Shown here: piece by piece, positions 54,273 through 63,524 of the stretch | Layout: each line of letters begins with the position of its first letter | Numbering within the stretch: the stretch's first letter is position 1 | Assembly: GCF_000744735.1 (NCBI RefSeq) | Contig: NZ_JQMM01000001.1 | Coordinates: 1,736,001-1,800,000, forward strand | DNA from: Porticoccus hydrocarbonoclasticus MCTG13d | GTDB lineage: Bacteria; Pseudomonadota; Gammaproteobacteria; Pseudomonadales; Porticoccaceae | DNA: 64,000 nucleotides | Reading direction: 5' to 3' | Translations under genes and position numbers: made by a program | The notes under the pieces: model-generated | The model's database searches: none | What the model was told of the DNA's origin: nothing | Seen by the model: the letters and a program-made list of their open reading frames with translations, nothing else

Positions 54273-55612
54273 GATTGTGAATCCGGAAAAATTTTATCGA
54301 CTTTGCATTCCAGGGAACCGTTCGCCAGCCGTGTGGTAATGCTGTCGCCGATTTGTACGGTTGCGACGCCCCGCAATATGTTGTGCTGCTGGTCTGTAAC
54401 AATAGCATACCCGCGTTCCAGCGTTTTCAGCGGGCTCACGGCGTTGAGCAGTTGTAACGCGTTGTGCCACCGGATTTTCTTTTGCTCGAGCAGGCTACCG
54501 ATGGCGCGTTCCAGCCGGTGAGTCAGCAAATTCAGTCTGTCGTTCAAATAGTCGATTCGATAACCGGGGCCCGCTTGCTCCAGGCGTGCACACAAATGCT
54601 GCAGGTGCATATCCAGCTGTTGATGTTGTCCCCAGGTGGTTCGGACCAGTCGCGCTTGCAGGGCCTGCAGCTGTTCCTCCTGCTGCTTGAGGCGCTCTCC
54701 GGGATCTCGCAATTGACGAGTCAGGCTGTCCAGGCGTTGCGAAGTAGATTGCAGCCGCCGCGAAATGGTTTCGCAAAGTAACTTTTCATAACCGCGCAAT
54801 TGGTCGAGCAGTTTGTTGCCGTCGGGACTCAATACTTCGGCAGCAGCGGAGGGGGTTGGCGCGCGGTAGTCAGCAACGAAGTCGCTGATCGTGAAATCAA
54901 TCTCATGACCCACCGCGCTCACAATCGGGATCCGGCTGCGGTAGATCGCTCTGGCAACGATCTCTTCGTTAAAAGGCCAGAGATCCTCGATGGAACCACC
55001 GCCACGGCCGACAATCAGTACATCACAATAATTATCGTCATTGGCCAGCTCAATGGCCGCTGCGATCTGTGCGGCAGCGGCTTTTCCCTGAACCAGCGCG
55101 GGGTAAACCCTTACTGCGATGGCCGGAAAGCGCCGTTTCAGCACCGAAAGAATATCCTTAAGCGCCGCGCCGGTGGGGGATGTGATAATACCCAGCCGCT
55201 GCGGTTGAGTTGGCAGTGGCTGTTTGTGAAAGTCGTTAAAGAGTCCTTCGGTATACAGGCGCTGCTTCAGTGCATCAAATTGACGCTGCAATGCCCCGAA
55301 CCCGGCTTCTTCGAGGTGCTCAACAATCAACTGGAAGTCACCCCGGCCTTCATACAGGCTGACCCTGCAGCGTGCCAGCACATGGTTGCCATGCTCGGGG
55401 CTGAAACGGACATGGGTATTTCGATTGGCAAACATCGCACAGCGAACCTGGGCCTGTTCATCCTTGAGCGTGAAATACCAGTGTCCGGAGCCGGGACGGG
55501 AGAAATTTGATATTTCTCCCTCGACCCAGACCAGAGGAAAATGGGTTTCAAGCAACTGTCTGGCGCGACGGTTCAGTTGGGTAACGGTCAAAGTGGTTGG
55601 AATGTCAGGCAT
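54269..55612 (-). CDS. xseA: exodeoxyribonuclease VII large subunit
   Basis: A 447-residue subunit that, with XseB, degrades single-stranded DNA to acid-soluble oligonucleotides. It has the N-terminal OB-fold (FPLVWVEGEISNFSRPGSGH, GHWYFTLKD), the catalytic core (VGRGGGSIEDLWPFNEE, SAVGHEIDFTISDFVADYRAPTPSAAAE in two blocks) and a C-terminal coiled coil. ATG 55612 (MPDIPTTLTV) is chosen; the frame extends to a TTG at 55645 without support. XseB is not in the window. It is divergent from guaB across 215 bp, a conserved arrangement. Confidence 0.94.
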   Translation of the reverse strand: MPDIPTTLTVTQLNRRARQLLETHFPLVWVEGEISNFSRPGSGHWYFTLKDEQAQVRCAMFANRNTHVRFSPEHGNHVLARCRVSLYEGRGDFQLIVEHLEEAGFGALQRQFDALKQRLYTEGLFNDFHKQPLPTQPQRLGIITSPTGAALKDILSVLKRRFPAIAVRVYPALVQGKAAAAQIAAAIELANDDNYCDVLIVGRGGGSIEDLWPFNEEIVARAIYRSRIPIVSAVGHEIDFTISDFVADYRAPTPSAAAEVLSPDGNKLLDQLRGYEKLLCETISRRLQSTSQRLDSLTRQLRDPGERLKQQEEQLQALQARLVRTTWGQHQQLDMHLQHLCARLEQAGPGYRIDYLNDRLNLLTHRLERAIGSLLEQKKIRWHNALQLLNAVSPLKTLERGYAIVTDQQHNILRGVATVQIGDSITTRLANGSLECKVDKIFPDSQS

Positions 55613-55722
55613 AGCGCATTGTCCATCACCGGCGAATCGAGTCAATTTAAATAATAGCTATTGGCTATAACCGATGGTCACCAGACCTATTGAAAAAAGT
55701 ATTTTTTAGCCGACCATGCCTT

Positions 55723-55728
55723 TATAAT
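55723..55728 (+). promoter_or_regulatory. -10 element of the guaB promoter
   Basis: A perfect TATAAT about 100 bp before the guaB ATG; the -35 region at 17-18 bp spacing (TATTTT) is poor but AT-rich. A leader of about 90 nt would result. Confidence 0.4.
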
Positions 55729-55827
55729 AGCGCGCTTACTTTTATCCTTGAGCTATGGCACGGTAACGATCCGCTGTCTGATGCACAAGCGCTGAAATCC
55801 ACTCCCCTGACGAGGTAAGCCATCCTG

Positions 55828-57297
55828 ATGTTGCGAATCGCAGAAGAAGCTCTCACCTTCGATGACGTATTGCTGGTACCCGGTTATTCCGACATTACCG
55901 CAAAAGATGTTTCTCTTAAAAGCCGCCTGACGCGGAACATTGGACTGAATATTCCGCTCGTCTCTGCCGCGATGGATACCGTTACCGAGGCGCGACTCTC
56001 CATCGCGCTCGCCCAGGAAGGTGGTATCGGTATTATTCACAAAAGCATGTCCATTGAAAAACAGGCCCTGGAAGTGCGCGCCGTCAAGAAGTTCGAAAGC
56101 GGTGTGGTCAAAGACCCGATTACCATAGATGCTTCCGCCCCCGTCAGTGCATTGCTGTCCCTGACCCGTGAACACAATATCTCCGGTGTGCCCGTGCTGG
56201 ATAATGGGGAGCTGGTGGGTATTGTCACCCGCCGCGACGTTCGCTTTGAACCCAGTCTGGATTTGCCGGTATCGGCCATCATGACCCCCAAGGATCGACT
56301 GGTAACCGTGCGGGAAGGGGCCAACGCAGACGAGATCAAAGCACTTCTGCACAGGCACCGTATTGAAAAAGTACTGGTCGTAAACGCCGATTTCGAGCTG
56401 CGTGGACTGATTACCGTCAAGGACATCGACAAGGCTGAAAAATACCCCAATGCCTGTAAGGATGATCAGGGCAGGTTGCGGGTAGGGGCTTCAGTGGGTA
56501 CCAGTGCCGATACCGATGAACGTATTATTGCCCTGGTTCGGGAGGGGGTCGATGTGCTGGTGGTCGATACTGCCCACGGCCACTCTCGCAATGTGCTCAA
56601 TCGGGTACGTCAGATCAAGGCCCAGTTCCCTGAGGTCGATGTGATCGGCGGCAACATTGCCACGGCCGAAGCCGCTTTGGCGCTGGCCAAAGCCGGTGCG
56701 GATGGCATCAAGGTGGGTATTGGCCCCGGGTCGATTTGTACCACGCGGATTGTAACCGGCATTGGCGTGCCACAAATTTCTGCCGTCGCGAATGTGGTTG
56801 AAGCATTGGCAAGTTATCAGATACCTGTTATTGCCGACGGGGGTATCCGTTTTTCAGGTGATATCGCCAAAGCGCTGGTTGCCGGTGCCCATGCGGTCAT
56901 GATGGGCTCGATGTTTGCCGGCACAGAAGAAGCGCCTGGTGAGATAGAGTTGTATCAGGGGCGAACCTACAAATCCTATCGTGGCATGGGATCCATGGGG
57001 GCAATGTCCCAGACCAGCGGTTCCAGTGATCGTTATTTTCAGGACGCAAGTCAGGGTACTGAAAAACTGGTACCCGAGGGCATTGAAGGCCGTGTTCCCT
57101 ACAAAGGCCCGTTATCGGCGATCATCCACCAGTTGATGGGCGGCGTGCGGTCAGCCATGGGTTACACCGGCAGTGTTGATATTGAAACCCTGCGCAGCAA
57201 ACCCAGTTTCGTCAGGGTGACCTCTGCGGGTATGAGCGAAAGTCACGTACACGATGTATCAATCACCAAGGAAGCTCCAAATTACCGGCGCGAATAG
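55828..57297 (+). CDS. guaB: inosine-5'-monophosphate dehydrogenase
   Basis: Oxidises IMP to XMP, the first step toward GMP. The 489-residue TIM-barrel enzyme has the catalytic cysteine C304 (GSICTTRIV), two CBS domains inserted at about 95-205 ([20 protein letters not shown]), the flap region [12 protein letters not shown], and the N-terminal [15 protein letters not shown]. Length is the same as E. coli GuaB (488). It forms the guaBA pair, 73 bp upstream of guaA with a hairpin between. Confidence 0.96.
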   Translation: MLRIAEEALTFDDVLLVPGYSDITAKDVSLKSRLTRNIGLNIPLVSAAMDTVTEARLSIALAQEGGIGIIHKSMSIEKQALEVRAVKKFESGVVKDPITIDASAPVSALLSLTREHNISGVPVLDNGELVGIVTRRDVRFEPSLDLPVSAIMTPKDRLVTVREGANADEIKALLHRHRIEKVLVVNADFELRGLITVKDIDKAEKYPNACKDDQGRLRVGASVGTSADTDERIIALVREGVDVLVVDTAHGHSRNVLNRVRQIKAQFPEVDVIGGNIATAEAALALAKAGADGIKVGIGPGSICTTRIVTGIGVPQISAVANVVEALASYQIPVIADGGIRFSGDIAKALVAGAHAVMMGSMFAGTEEAPGEIELYQGRTYKSYRGMGSMGAMSQTSGSSDRYFQDASQGTEKLVPEGIEGRVPYKGPLSAIIHQLMGGVRSAMGYTGSVDIETLRSKPSFVRVTSAGMSESHVHDVSITKEAPNYRRE

Positions 57298-57331
57298 CCC
57301 GGTTTTCCGGTGTGTTGAAAACGACCCGACA

Positions 57332-57354
57332 GGGCTGCCTAGAGCAGCCCTTTT
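57332..57354 (+). terminator. hairpin terminator/attenuator between guaB and guaA
   Basis: GGGCTGC (57332-57338) and GCAGCCC (57344-57350) pair perfectly around CTAGA, followed by TTTT. It has the shape of an intrinsic terminator but a short U-run and ends 16 nt before the guaA ATG, so partial termination would set the guaB:guaA ratio. No ribosome-site sequestration is apparent. Confidence 0.55.
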
Positions 57355-57370
57355 AGATTGGTAACTGACT

Positions 57371-58945
57371 ATGACAGATATTCATTCTCACAAAATCCTG
57401 ATACTGGATTTCGGCTCCCAATATACGCAGTTGATTGCCCGCCGTGTACGCGAAGTCGGGGTCTACTCGGAAATCCGCGCCTGGGACATGGATGAAGCCG
57501 AGATCATTGCCTTCGATCCCAAAGGCATCATCCTGGCGGGGGGGCCGGAGTCGGTTACAGCCGGTGAATCGCCCCGGGCTCCCCAGCTGGTTTTCGAGCT
57601 GGGTATCCCGGTTCTGGGTATCTGTTATGGCATGCAGACCATGGCTGCCCAGCTCGGTGGCGCCGTGGAAGGCTCTTCGATTCAGGAATTTGGCTATGCC
57701 CAGATCAAGACCCACGGCAACAGTCGCCTGTTTCAGGATGTGGCAGACCATGTGGATCATGACGGGGGCACACTGCTCGATGTCTGGATGAGCCATGGCG
57801 ATAAAGTAGTTACCTTGCCGGCGGGTTTTGAGCTTATGGCATCGACGGGTTCCTGCGCCATTGCGGGTATGTATTGTCCCCAAAAAGACTTTTATGGTGT
57901 CCAGTTTCACCCGGAGGTGACACACACCCTGCAGGGCATGCGGATGTTTGAACACTTCGTGCTTGATATATGTGGCTGCGAGGCACTCTGGACACCCGCC
58001 CAGATTATTGAAGACAGCATTGCCAGGGTGCGTGCCCAGGTCGGCAGTGACAAGGTGTTGCTGGGGCTTTCAGGAGGCGTCGATTCCTCAGTGGTCGCAG
58101 CGCTGCTGCACAAGGCCATCGGCGACCAGCTTACCTGTGTTTTTGTCGATAACGGCCTGCTGCGCAAGCACGAAGGCGATCAGGTCATGGACATGTTTGC
58201 CAAAAACATGGGGGTGAAAGTCATCCGTGTGGACGCAGAAGAACAGTTCCTGAGTAAACTGGTGGGGGAGGCTGACCCGGAGAAAAAGCGCAAAATCATT
58301 GGCAACACGTTCATCGATGTTTTCGATGTGGAGGCCACTACCCTCAAAGACGTCAACTGGCTGGCCCAGGGCACTATCTACCCCGATGTCATTGAATCGG
58401 CGGCGGCCAAGACGGGCAAAGCCCATGTGATCAAATCCCACCACAATGTCGGCGGCCTGCCCGAGACCATGAAAATGGCGCTGGTAGAACCCCTGCGGGA
58501 ACTGTTCAAGGACGAAGTCCGCAAAATCGGGTTGGAACTGGGTCTGCCCTACGACATGGTGTATCGACACCCATTCCCTGGACCGGGGTTGGGTGTGAGA
58601 ATTCTCGGTGAAGTAAAAAAAGAGTATGCCGACATTCTTCGCGAAGCCGATGCCATTTTTATCGAAGAACTCCACAAAGCCGACTGGTACCACAAAACCA
58701 GCCAGGCGTTCGCAGTCTTCCTGCCGGTCAAGTCCGTGGGTGTGGTGGGCGATGCCCGTCGCTATGAATGGGTGATTGCCCTGCGCGCGGTGGAAACCAT
58801 CGACTTCATGACGGCCCGATGGGCGCATTTACCCTACCAACTCCTGGAGCAGGTATCCAATAGAATTATTAATGAAATCAGTGGGGTATCCAGGGTTGTT
58901 TATGATGTTTCGAGCAAGCCGCCAGCCACGATCGAGTGGGAGTGA
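57371..58945 (+). CDS. guaA: GMP synthase (glutamine-hydrolysing)
   Basis: Aminates XMP to GMP. The 524-residue protein has an N-terminal class I amidotransferase with nucleophile C85 ([10 protein letters not shown]) and the His-x-Glu pair in VQFHPEVTH. The ATP pyrophosphatase P-loop is [14 protein letters not shown] at about 232, and the C-terminal dimerisation domain ends in the standard KPPATIEWE. Length equals E. coli GuaA (525). The 3' end is intact; the guaA 3' end is a known integration hotspot for genomic islands in many bacteria. Confidence 0.96.
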   Translation: MTDIHSHKILILDFGSQYTQLIARRVREVGVYSEIRAWDMDEAEIIAFDPKGIILAGGPESVTAGESPRAPQLVFELGIPVLGICYGMQTMAAQLGGAVEGSSIQEFGYAQIKTHGNSRLFQDVADHVDHDGGTLLDVWMSHGDKVVTLPAGFELMASTGSCAIAGMYCPQKDFYGVQFHPEVTHTLQGMRMFEHFVLDICGCEALWTPAQIIEDSIARVRAQVGSDKVLLGLSGGVDSSVVAALLHKAIGDQLTCVFVDNGLLRKHEGDQVMDMFAKNMGVKVIRVDAEEQFLSKLVGEADPEKKRKIIGNTFIDVFDVEATTLKDVNWLAQGTIYPDVIESAAAKTGKAHVIKSHHNVGGLPETMKMALVEPLRELFKDEVRKIGLELGLPYDMVYRHPFPGPGLGVRILGEVKKEYADILREADAIFIEELHKADWYHKTSQAFAVFLPVKSVGVVGDARRYEWVIALRAVETIDFMTARWAHLPYQLLEQVSNRIINEISGVSRVVYDVSSKPPATIEWE

Positions 58946-59027
58946 TCGGTACCCGAAGGCAATGTCTGGCACTGGCTATCCAGCCAAAAGATTTTGACGG
59001 AGGTTTTGTGCCGCCATGAGTACCGAT
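58945..59027. other. structured inverted-repeat element directly after guaA
   Basis: An 8-bp closing stem (ATCGGTAC 58945-58952 with GTACCGAT 59020-59027) encloses GGCAC (58968-58972)/GTGCC (59008-59012) and an inner TGGCT/AGCCA hairpin. The element begins on the last base of the guaA stop codon. It lacks T-arm and anticodon features, so it is not a tRNA, and no U-run marks it as a terminator. A further CCGCAAG/CTTGCGG stem follows at about 59053-59082. It could be an mRNA 3' structure, a REP-like repeat or a recombination remnant. Confidence 0.4.
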
Positions 59028-59157
59028 CCTTGCCATCTTTGGTGATGTGCCAACCGCAAGAAAAAATCGGCTGCGCTTGCGGTACGGGAAATCGAGCACA
59101 GCCCAGGTGAGCTAGAGGTGCAGCTTCAACTTTTTGTCTGGTGAATGCATTGAATTA

Positions 59158-60123
59158 TTAACCTCTATATTCTGCAGCTAATGTGGTATGTCCTTGACAG
59201 GCTTTTGAGCCATGCAACATACAGATAATCCCAGCAACCACAAATAAAGCGCTAACGAGAAACACAGGAGCTATTGCCTCATCCAACAGAATCACTGCGA
59301 TGGGCACACCAAATATGGCACTCACGCCACCCATAAGGCTTAGCAACACGGGGCCACCGAGTTTTTGCAGCGTAAACAATAGCAGGAACTGAGCGGCAAA
59401 AATGATGGCCTGAATGCCAATCAGTGACATTGCATGGGGAGCTTCATTGGGAATATTGAGATTCTTGCCGGGTAGTAATGAGAAAATAATTAGTATTGTC
59501 AGGGCGCTCAGCAGCATCCCGGGAGCCAGTGATTCAGCACTGGCCCCCAGAGGCCAGCGGTGTGTACGGTAGAGGTTGCCAATCGCCAGCAGAATGGGGC
59601 CAGTCAGGGTAATTAATATCCATGCTGGATCAGCATTCGGGGAGATCCATTTCTGCATCACCAGAACTACGATTCCGATCAGCGCCAGGCTTACGCCCAT
59701 CGCCCGCCACCAGCAGAATTGTTCTATGCGCAATAACAAGGCTCCGACATAGGTCAGTAACGGGGGCAATGCCATCATCAACGCGACAAAACCCACGCCC
59801 ATATGCCTTACGGCAGAAAAAAAGATCAGGTTTGACGCCGCAGTGGTAAGAAAGCCCGAGACGATAAAATATTCGAGGGTTTGTCGGTTTAATTGAATCG
59901 ATTGTCCTCGTAAATAGCTCATGGTTGTCAATAGGAATGAGGCGCCAGCCAGTGACCAGACAAGGTAGGAAAGGGATGTGAAGCCGATTCCCAGGGCTAC
60001 TTTTGCCAGGTTGGTTGATATGGCGAGTGATAGTCCCGCCAGCAGTAAAATCAGCGGTGCAACATAGCGCGGGTGATAGGGCAGAAGTTGCTTGTGTGAT
60101 TCTGAGGTGGGGAGGATATTCAT
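59158..60123 (-). CDS. EamA/DMT-family transporter
   Basis: A 321-residue ten-helix transporter with two EamA halves; the first half ends in VGFVALMMALPPLLTYVGALLL and the second in VLLSLMGGVSAIFGVPIAVILLDE. A 20-residue polar N-terminus precedes helix 1. Its ATG overlaps the stop of the cyclase-family gene (TGATG), so the two products are made together and may handle related compounds. Substrate unknown. Confidence 0.83.
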   Translation of the reverse strand: MNILPTSESHKQLLPYHPRYVAPLILLLAGLSLAISTNLAKVALGIGFTSLSYLVWSLAGASFLLTTMSYLRGQSIQLNRQTLEYFIVSGFLTTAASNLIFFSAVRHMGVGFVALMMALPPLLTYVGALLLRIEQFCWWRAMGVSLALIGIVVLVMQKWISPNADPAWILITLTGPILLAIGNLYRTHRWPLGASAESLAPGMLLSALTILIIFSLLPGKNLNIPNEAPHAMSLIGIQAIIFAAQFLLLFTLQKLGGPVLLSLMGGVSAIFGVPIAVILLDEAIAPVFLVSALFVVAGIICMLHGSKACQGHTTLAAEYRG

Positions 60124-61145
60124 CAGTCAATACTCCCAAATCCAGTTATTTCTTGTGACTTTTCGAGCGGTATTGCGATGGGCCGAATCGGAGCGGCATC
60201 AGCCCCACGCAATTTTAGCGATCCACCGATAAAGGCGAATTCATAGACTTTGTCACGGGATAACTCCTCCAGAAAGACCAGTTCGATAATCGGCGTACCC
60301 TGTTCCGCCAGTAGATAGGTGTGCACGGGCACATAATCCGTTTCCAGTTCAGAGGGGAAAGACTCGAAACTCAGATTATCGGCGCCCACCACCATGGCAC
60401 CGTTTTCTTCCACTAGAAAACGTGCCGCCGCCAGTCCGAGTCCAGGAGGGTTCGCCATATAGGCTTGAGTATCGTTGTAGAGTTTCATTCGACCTGTGCG
60501 GATTAACACGATATCGCCTTGATGGAGTGTGGTGTTTTGATGTTTCAGTGCATGAATCAGGTCTGGGCGAGTGACACGATAGCCTTTGGGTAACATCTCC
60601 AGTCCTTTGGCACCTGCGACATCGATCAGCACGCCGCGAGCGATGAGTGTTGGAATATTCTCGGCACCGCCCACACGCCAGCCGCGATCACCAAGATGAT
60701 CGGCAGCACTGAATCCATTCCAGATCTTTCCATCCAGGCCAAAATGCACCAATGCATCGATATGAGTGCCCGTATGGGTATACATGGAGACAGCTGCGCC
60801 GGTATAGCTGACGTGTTCGTTCATTCGGGTGCCAACCCCCATGGGATCATCGATGACAGTACCGTGAGGGGTATGCGTCATCCAAATGCGGTAGTGTGGG
60901 TCACCGGCAGCCTGCCAGCTCGGCATGCCCATGAAATACTCCACAGACAAATCATAGACTGGGCCACCCGTTACTCGTGAGAGGATATCCGCTTGCGATG
61001 CAGCAGTGATTAGATTTAAGCGGCCAATTTCATCATTCGGCCCCCAAGGGCTGGTGCCGGGTTTTCTCTCTATAGCCTGTGCGCCGAAAGCCAGGCTGGT
61101 CAGAAAGGTGGCAGCAATGATTGCTTGTGAGACGATGCGTTTCAT
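60123..61145 (-). CDS. exported cyclase-family (KynB-like) metal-dependent hydrolase
   Basis: A 340-residue protein of the cyclase/kynurenine formamidase superfamily. A signal peptide (about 1-24, ending FGAQA) points to the periplasm, unlike cytoplasmic KynB. The metal site is seen as HTGTHIDALVHFG; other marks are YDLSVEYFMGMPSW, GDIVLIRTG and GADNLSFESFP. It probably opens or forms a lactone, amide or ester ring. It heads an operon with an EamA transporter and follows a NAD(P)-binding protein gene by 30 bp, possibly a small degradative unit under the LysR gene at 61937. Confidence 0.82.
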   Translation of the reverse strand: MKRIVSQAIIAATFLTSLAFGAQAIERKPGTSPWGPNDEIGRLNLITAASQADILSRVTGGPVYDLSVEYFMGMPSWQAAGDPHYRIWMTHTPHGTVIDDPMGVGTRMNEHVSYTGAAVSMYTHTGTHIDALVHFGLDGKIWNGFSAADHLGDRGWRVGGAENIPTLIARGVLIDVAGAKGLEMLPKGYRVTRPDLIHALKHQNTTLHQGDIVLIRTGRMKLYNDTQAYMANPPGLGLAAARFLVEENGAMVVGADNLSFESFPSELETDYVPVHTYLLAEQGTPIIELVFLEELSRDKVYEFAFIGGSLKLRGADAAPIRPIAIPLEKSQEITGFGSID

Positions 61146-61175
61146 TTTGCGTGTCCTCGTTGGTTGGATTGCTGA

Positions 61176-61817
61176 TCAGTAGGCAGCGGTAAAGCGGGTT
61201 TGGTGATGCCCTGGTTGTTCAGCTTCATCCAGAACGACAATCGCGAGATCCTCAATGGATATTGATGAATTGCCTTGGCTATCCACTATCAATTCATCTC
61301 GCCCTAACCGGTATTTGCCTGTGCGATTTCCGGCTTTTAGGTCGGCCGGTGGGCTCAGATAGCTCCAGTCGATTCGCACCTCCTGGAGGCAGGCTTCGTA
61401 CTGAGCAAAACTGGCTTCACCTATGTGTCGCAGGGATGCGGACAGGAACTGAGGGGAATCAATGACTTTTTTGCCGTTAGTGCCAGGTACTGTAAGACTT
61501 GCTGCACCACCAATAATCATTAGTCGGACTCCTGTACGGGCCAGCCCTTCCATAATGGTTTTTGTCACCATGACCACTTCATCAACATTGCTGATGGCAG
61601 AGCGGGTCGCATTGATCACCAGATCCTGACCAACGCTTAGTCGGACAATGTCGTTAAGATTGCTGGCGTTGCCGATTTGGACATTGGTACCTGCCGGTAA
61701 CTCTTTAATACGCTCTGGACTGCGAACGACGGCTGTGACTTCATGACCTCTCGACAAGGCTTCATTGACGATACGGCGGCCGACATTTCCGGCTGCACCC
61801 AATATGGTAATTTTCAT
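61176..61817 (-). CDS. NAD(P)-binding Rossmann protein (NmrA/SDR-like)
   Basis: A 213-residue atypical short-chain dehydrogenase-type protein. The nucleotide loop is ITILGAAGNVGRRIVNEALSRGHEVT (in two blocks), and later LMIIGGAASL matches the YwnB/YhfK-type family of small NAD(P)H-binding oxidoreductases. No catalytic Tyr-x3-Lys of classical SDRs is evident; KSY-type residues are absent. It is divergent from a LysR regulator with palindromic sites between, so it is likely the main target of that regulator, with the cyclase and EamA genes downstream. Confidence 0.8.
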   Translation of the reverse strand: MKITILGAAGNVGRRIVNEALSRGHEVTAVVRSPERIKELPAGTNVQIGNASNLNDIVRLSVGQDLVINATRSAISNVDEVVMVTKTIMEGLARTGVRLMIIGGAASLTVPGTNGKKVIDSPQFLSASLRHIGEASFAQYEACLQEVRIDWSYLSPPADLKAGNRTGKYRLGRDELIVDSQGNSSISIEDLAIVVLDEAEQPGHHQTRFTAAY

Positions 61818-61837
61818 CGTATTAAGCTCCTTGGTTT

Positions 61838-61910
61838 GAACAATTACTGAGACTTCATACTACTGATTTACTTTTGTTCTATAATCTCGCTAATTGGAAC
61901 AATATTGTTC
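61838..61910. promoter_or_regulatory. GAACAAT palindrome operator region between the NAD(P)-binding and LysR genes
   Basis: A perfect 14-bp palindrome GAACAATATTGTTC sits at 61897-61910, 26 bp before the LysR start. Additional half-sites are GAACAAT at 61838-61844 and TTGTTC at 61874-61879. The alternating GAACAA/TTGTTC units across the divergent promoter region are what a LysR dimer pair would contact. The spacing between units is about 20 and 35 bp. Confidence 0.5.
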
Positions 61911-61936
61911 ACAAATATTGATTAATGAGGCGGGAA

Positions 61937-62860
61937 ATGGATTCACTGTCGGATATCGCGGTGTTTATTCAGGTGGTGGATAGTGGCAGCTTTACTGCGG
62001 CCGCCGAGCGACTGTCATTGTCGAAGTCGGTGATCAGCAAGTACGTAACGCGGCTAGAAGACCGGTTGGGTGCACGGTTACTGAATCGCACGACGCGAAA
62101 GCTCAGCTTGACCGAGGTGGGACGGGCGTTTTATGAGCGCAGCGAGCGGGGTCTGCAAGAAATCGCCGAAGCAGAAGCCGAAGTTTCACGACTGCAGGGG
62201 GAGCCTCGAGGGACTCTGCGCATCAATGCACCGATGTCTTTTGGTGTGCTGCATATCGCGCCTGTCTTACCAGAATTTCTGGAACGATATCCCCAACTCA
62301 CCGTGGATATGAATCTCGACGATCGAAAAGTTGACGTCATAGAGGGCGGCTTTGATGTCTCTGTGCGCATTTCAGATCTTGGAGACTCGTCCCTGGTTGC
62401 CCGGCGAATAGGGCCATGCCGCCATGTAGTGGTGGCATCACCAGCCTACCTTAAACGCTATGGAATACCTCGCACTCCCGAAGATCTGGAGGATCACAAT
62501 GTGATTACCTACCAGTATCAAGACTCAGCAAAAGAATGGGAGTTTCGGTTACCTGGTCAAAAACCGAGCATGGTTTCTGTGTCTGGATCAATTCAAATGA
62601 ACAACAGCCTGGCACTGCGGGAAGCATTGTTAAATGATGCGGGAATCACGAGAACGCCAACATTTGTCGTTGGCAGGGATATACAGGAAGGGAGATTGCA
62701 ATCTGTTTTGACAAACTACGAATTACCCGAAATATCAATCTACCTTGTATTTCCACAACGTAAGTATCTTTCACCAAAGGTACGGGTGTTTGTGGAATTT
62801 ATGAGAGAGTATATTTCGGATACTCCGAGCTGGGATCAAAAAACTAAAGTAGACCGGTAG
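61937..62860 (+). CDS. LysR-family transcriptional regulator
   Basis: About 307 residues. The N-terminal helix-turn-helix is SDIAVFIQVVDSGSFTAAAERL followed by SLSKSVISKYVTRLEDRLGA, each shown as separate blocks, and the effector domain begins near 90 (GTLRINAPMSFGVLHIAPVL), typical of the PA2220/DsdC-like CrgA subgroup of LysR proteins. ATG 61937 is preferred because GAGGCGGG lies just upstream; ATG 61925 would add four residues. It is divergent from the NAD(P)-binding gene and probably controls it and itself. Such regulators often respond to electrophiles or quinones; this is not shown here. Confidence 0.88.
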   Translation: MDSLSDIAVFIQVVDSGSFTAAAERLSLSKSVISKYVTRLEDRLGARLLNRTTRKLSLTEVGRAFYERSERGLQEIAEAEAEVSRLQGEPRGTLRINAPMSFGVLHIAPVLPEFLERYPQLTVDMNLDDRKVDVIEGGFDVSVRISDLGDSSLVARRIGPCRHVVVASPAYLKRYGIPRTPEDLEDHNVITYQYQDSAKEWEFRLPGQKPSMVSVSGSIQMNNSLALREALLNDAGITRTPTFVVGRDIQEGRLQSVLTNYELPEISIYLVFPQRKYLSPKVRVFVEFMREYISDTPSWDQKTKVDR

Positions 62861-63524
62861 CTGAGATTGTCAGGTATCTGATTATGTTTCTGGTTTTGCT
62901 TATGAGAGTGCGTGTTGATTTCCGAGCGCTCAGTTATCCGAGAATAGTAAAAGAATTTTAAGAAATTTCTGAGCATGGCATTTTTCATGGTATTAGCGAT
63001 TATAAGGAAAATAAGCTATTGAAAATAAAAGATGAAAAATGCGTATTGATAATAGAGTGAGAGTAGGCGCGCAGTACCGCCAGCTTTGGTCAGGTCGCCG
63101 CCGGCTAAGTTGAGACTCAGGATGACCTTACAAAGATGCGAGCATTTTGCCATTGGCGGCTGGCCGTTTGACTGGCATGGCTCGAAACAGTGCGCTGGCG
63201 CGGGAGGCCATTTCGGTGGCAAGGACTGAATGGAGCAGGATTTAGACGGGCTAGTGGGCCCGCCTCCACCCGTGAATAACCGGTTGACCGGCTCGGAAAA
63301 GGGTGTTTATCCTACTACCCCCAACTCAACACAAGACCAAAATCCTTTTGCCTTTTTTGCATTATTAAGCGCCTCAAGCCTAGCTACGAAAAAAGACTTG
63401 ATTTTACGCCAGTGAAGGATAAAGACCGCGCTTTTCGCCTTCAACTAATAGGCCACTTCGCGTTATTTGGTACGCCTACCGGGTTTGATTCAGCTATAGT
63501 TGAAATTTAATAGAGGAGTCCTAC
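62861..63524. other. 664-bp stretch without a recognisable gene
   Basis: The first 190 bp and the last 200 bp are AT-rich; a GC-richer block at about 63065-63235 stands out between them. Open frames of 60-70 codons exist on both strands but show no family features, start signals or composition typical of genes. The GC-rich block may be the remnant of a lost gene or mobile element; I could not assign it. No tRNA, terminator or clear inverted repeat ends are visible. Confidence 0.5.

Noticed and set aside
58945-59027. tRNA gene at the 3' side of guaA
   Set aside because: The closing stem and size are suggestive, but there is no T-arm consensus, no anticodon arm and no CCA-compatible end.
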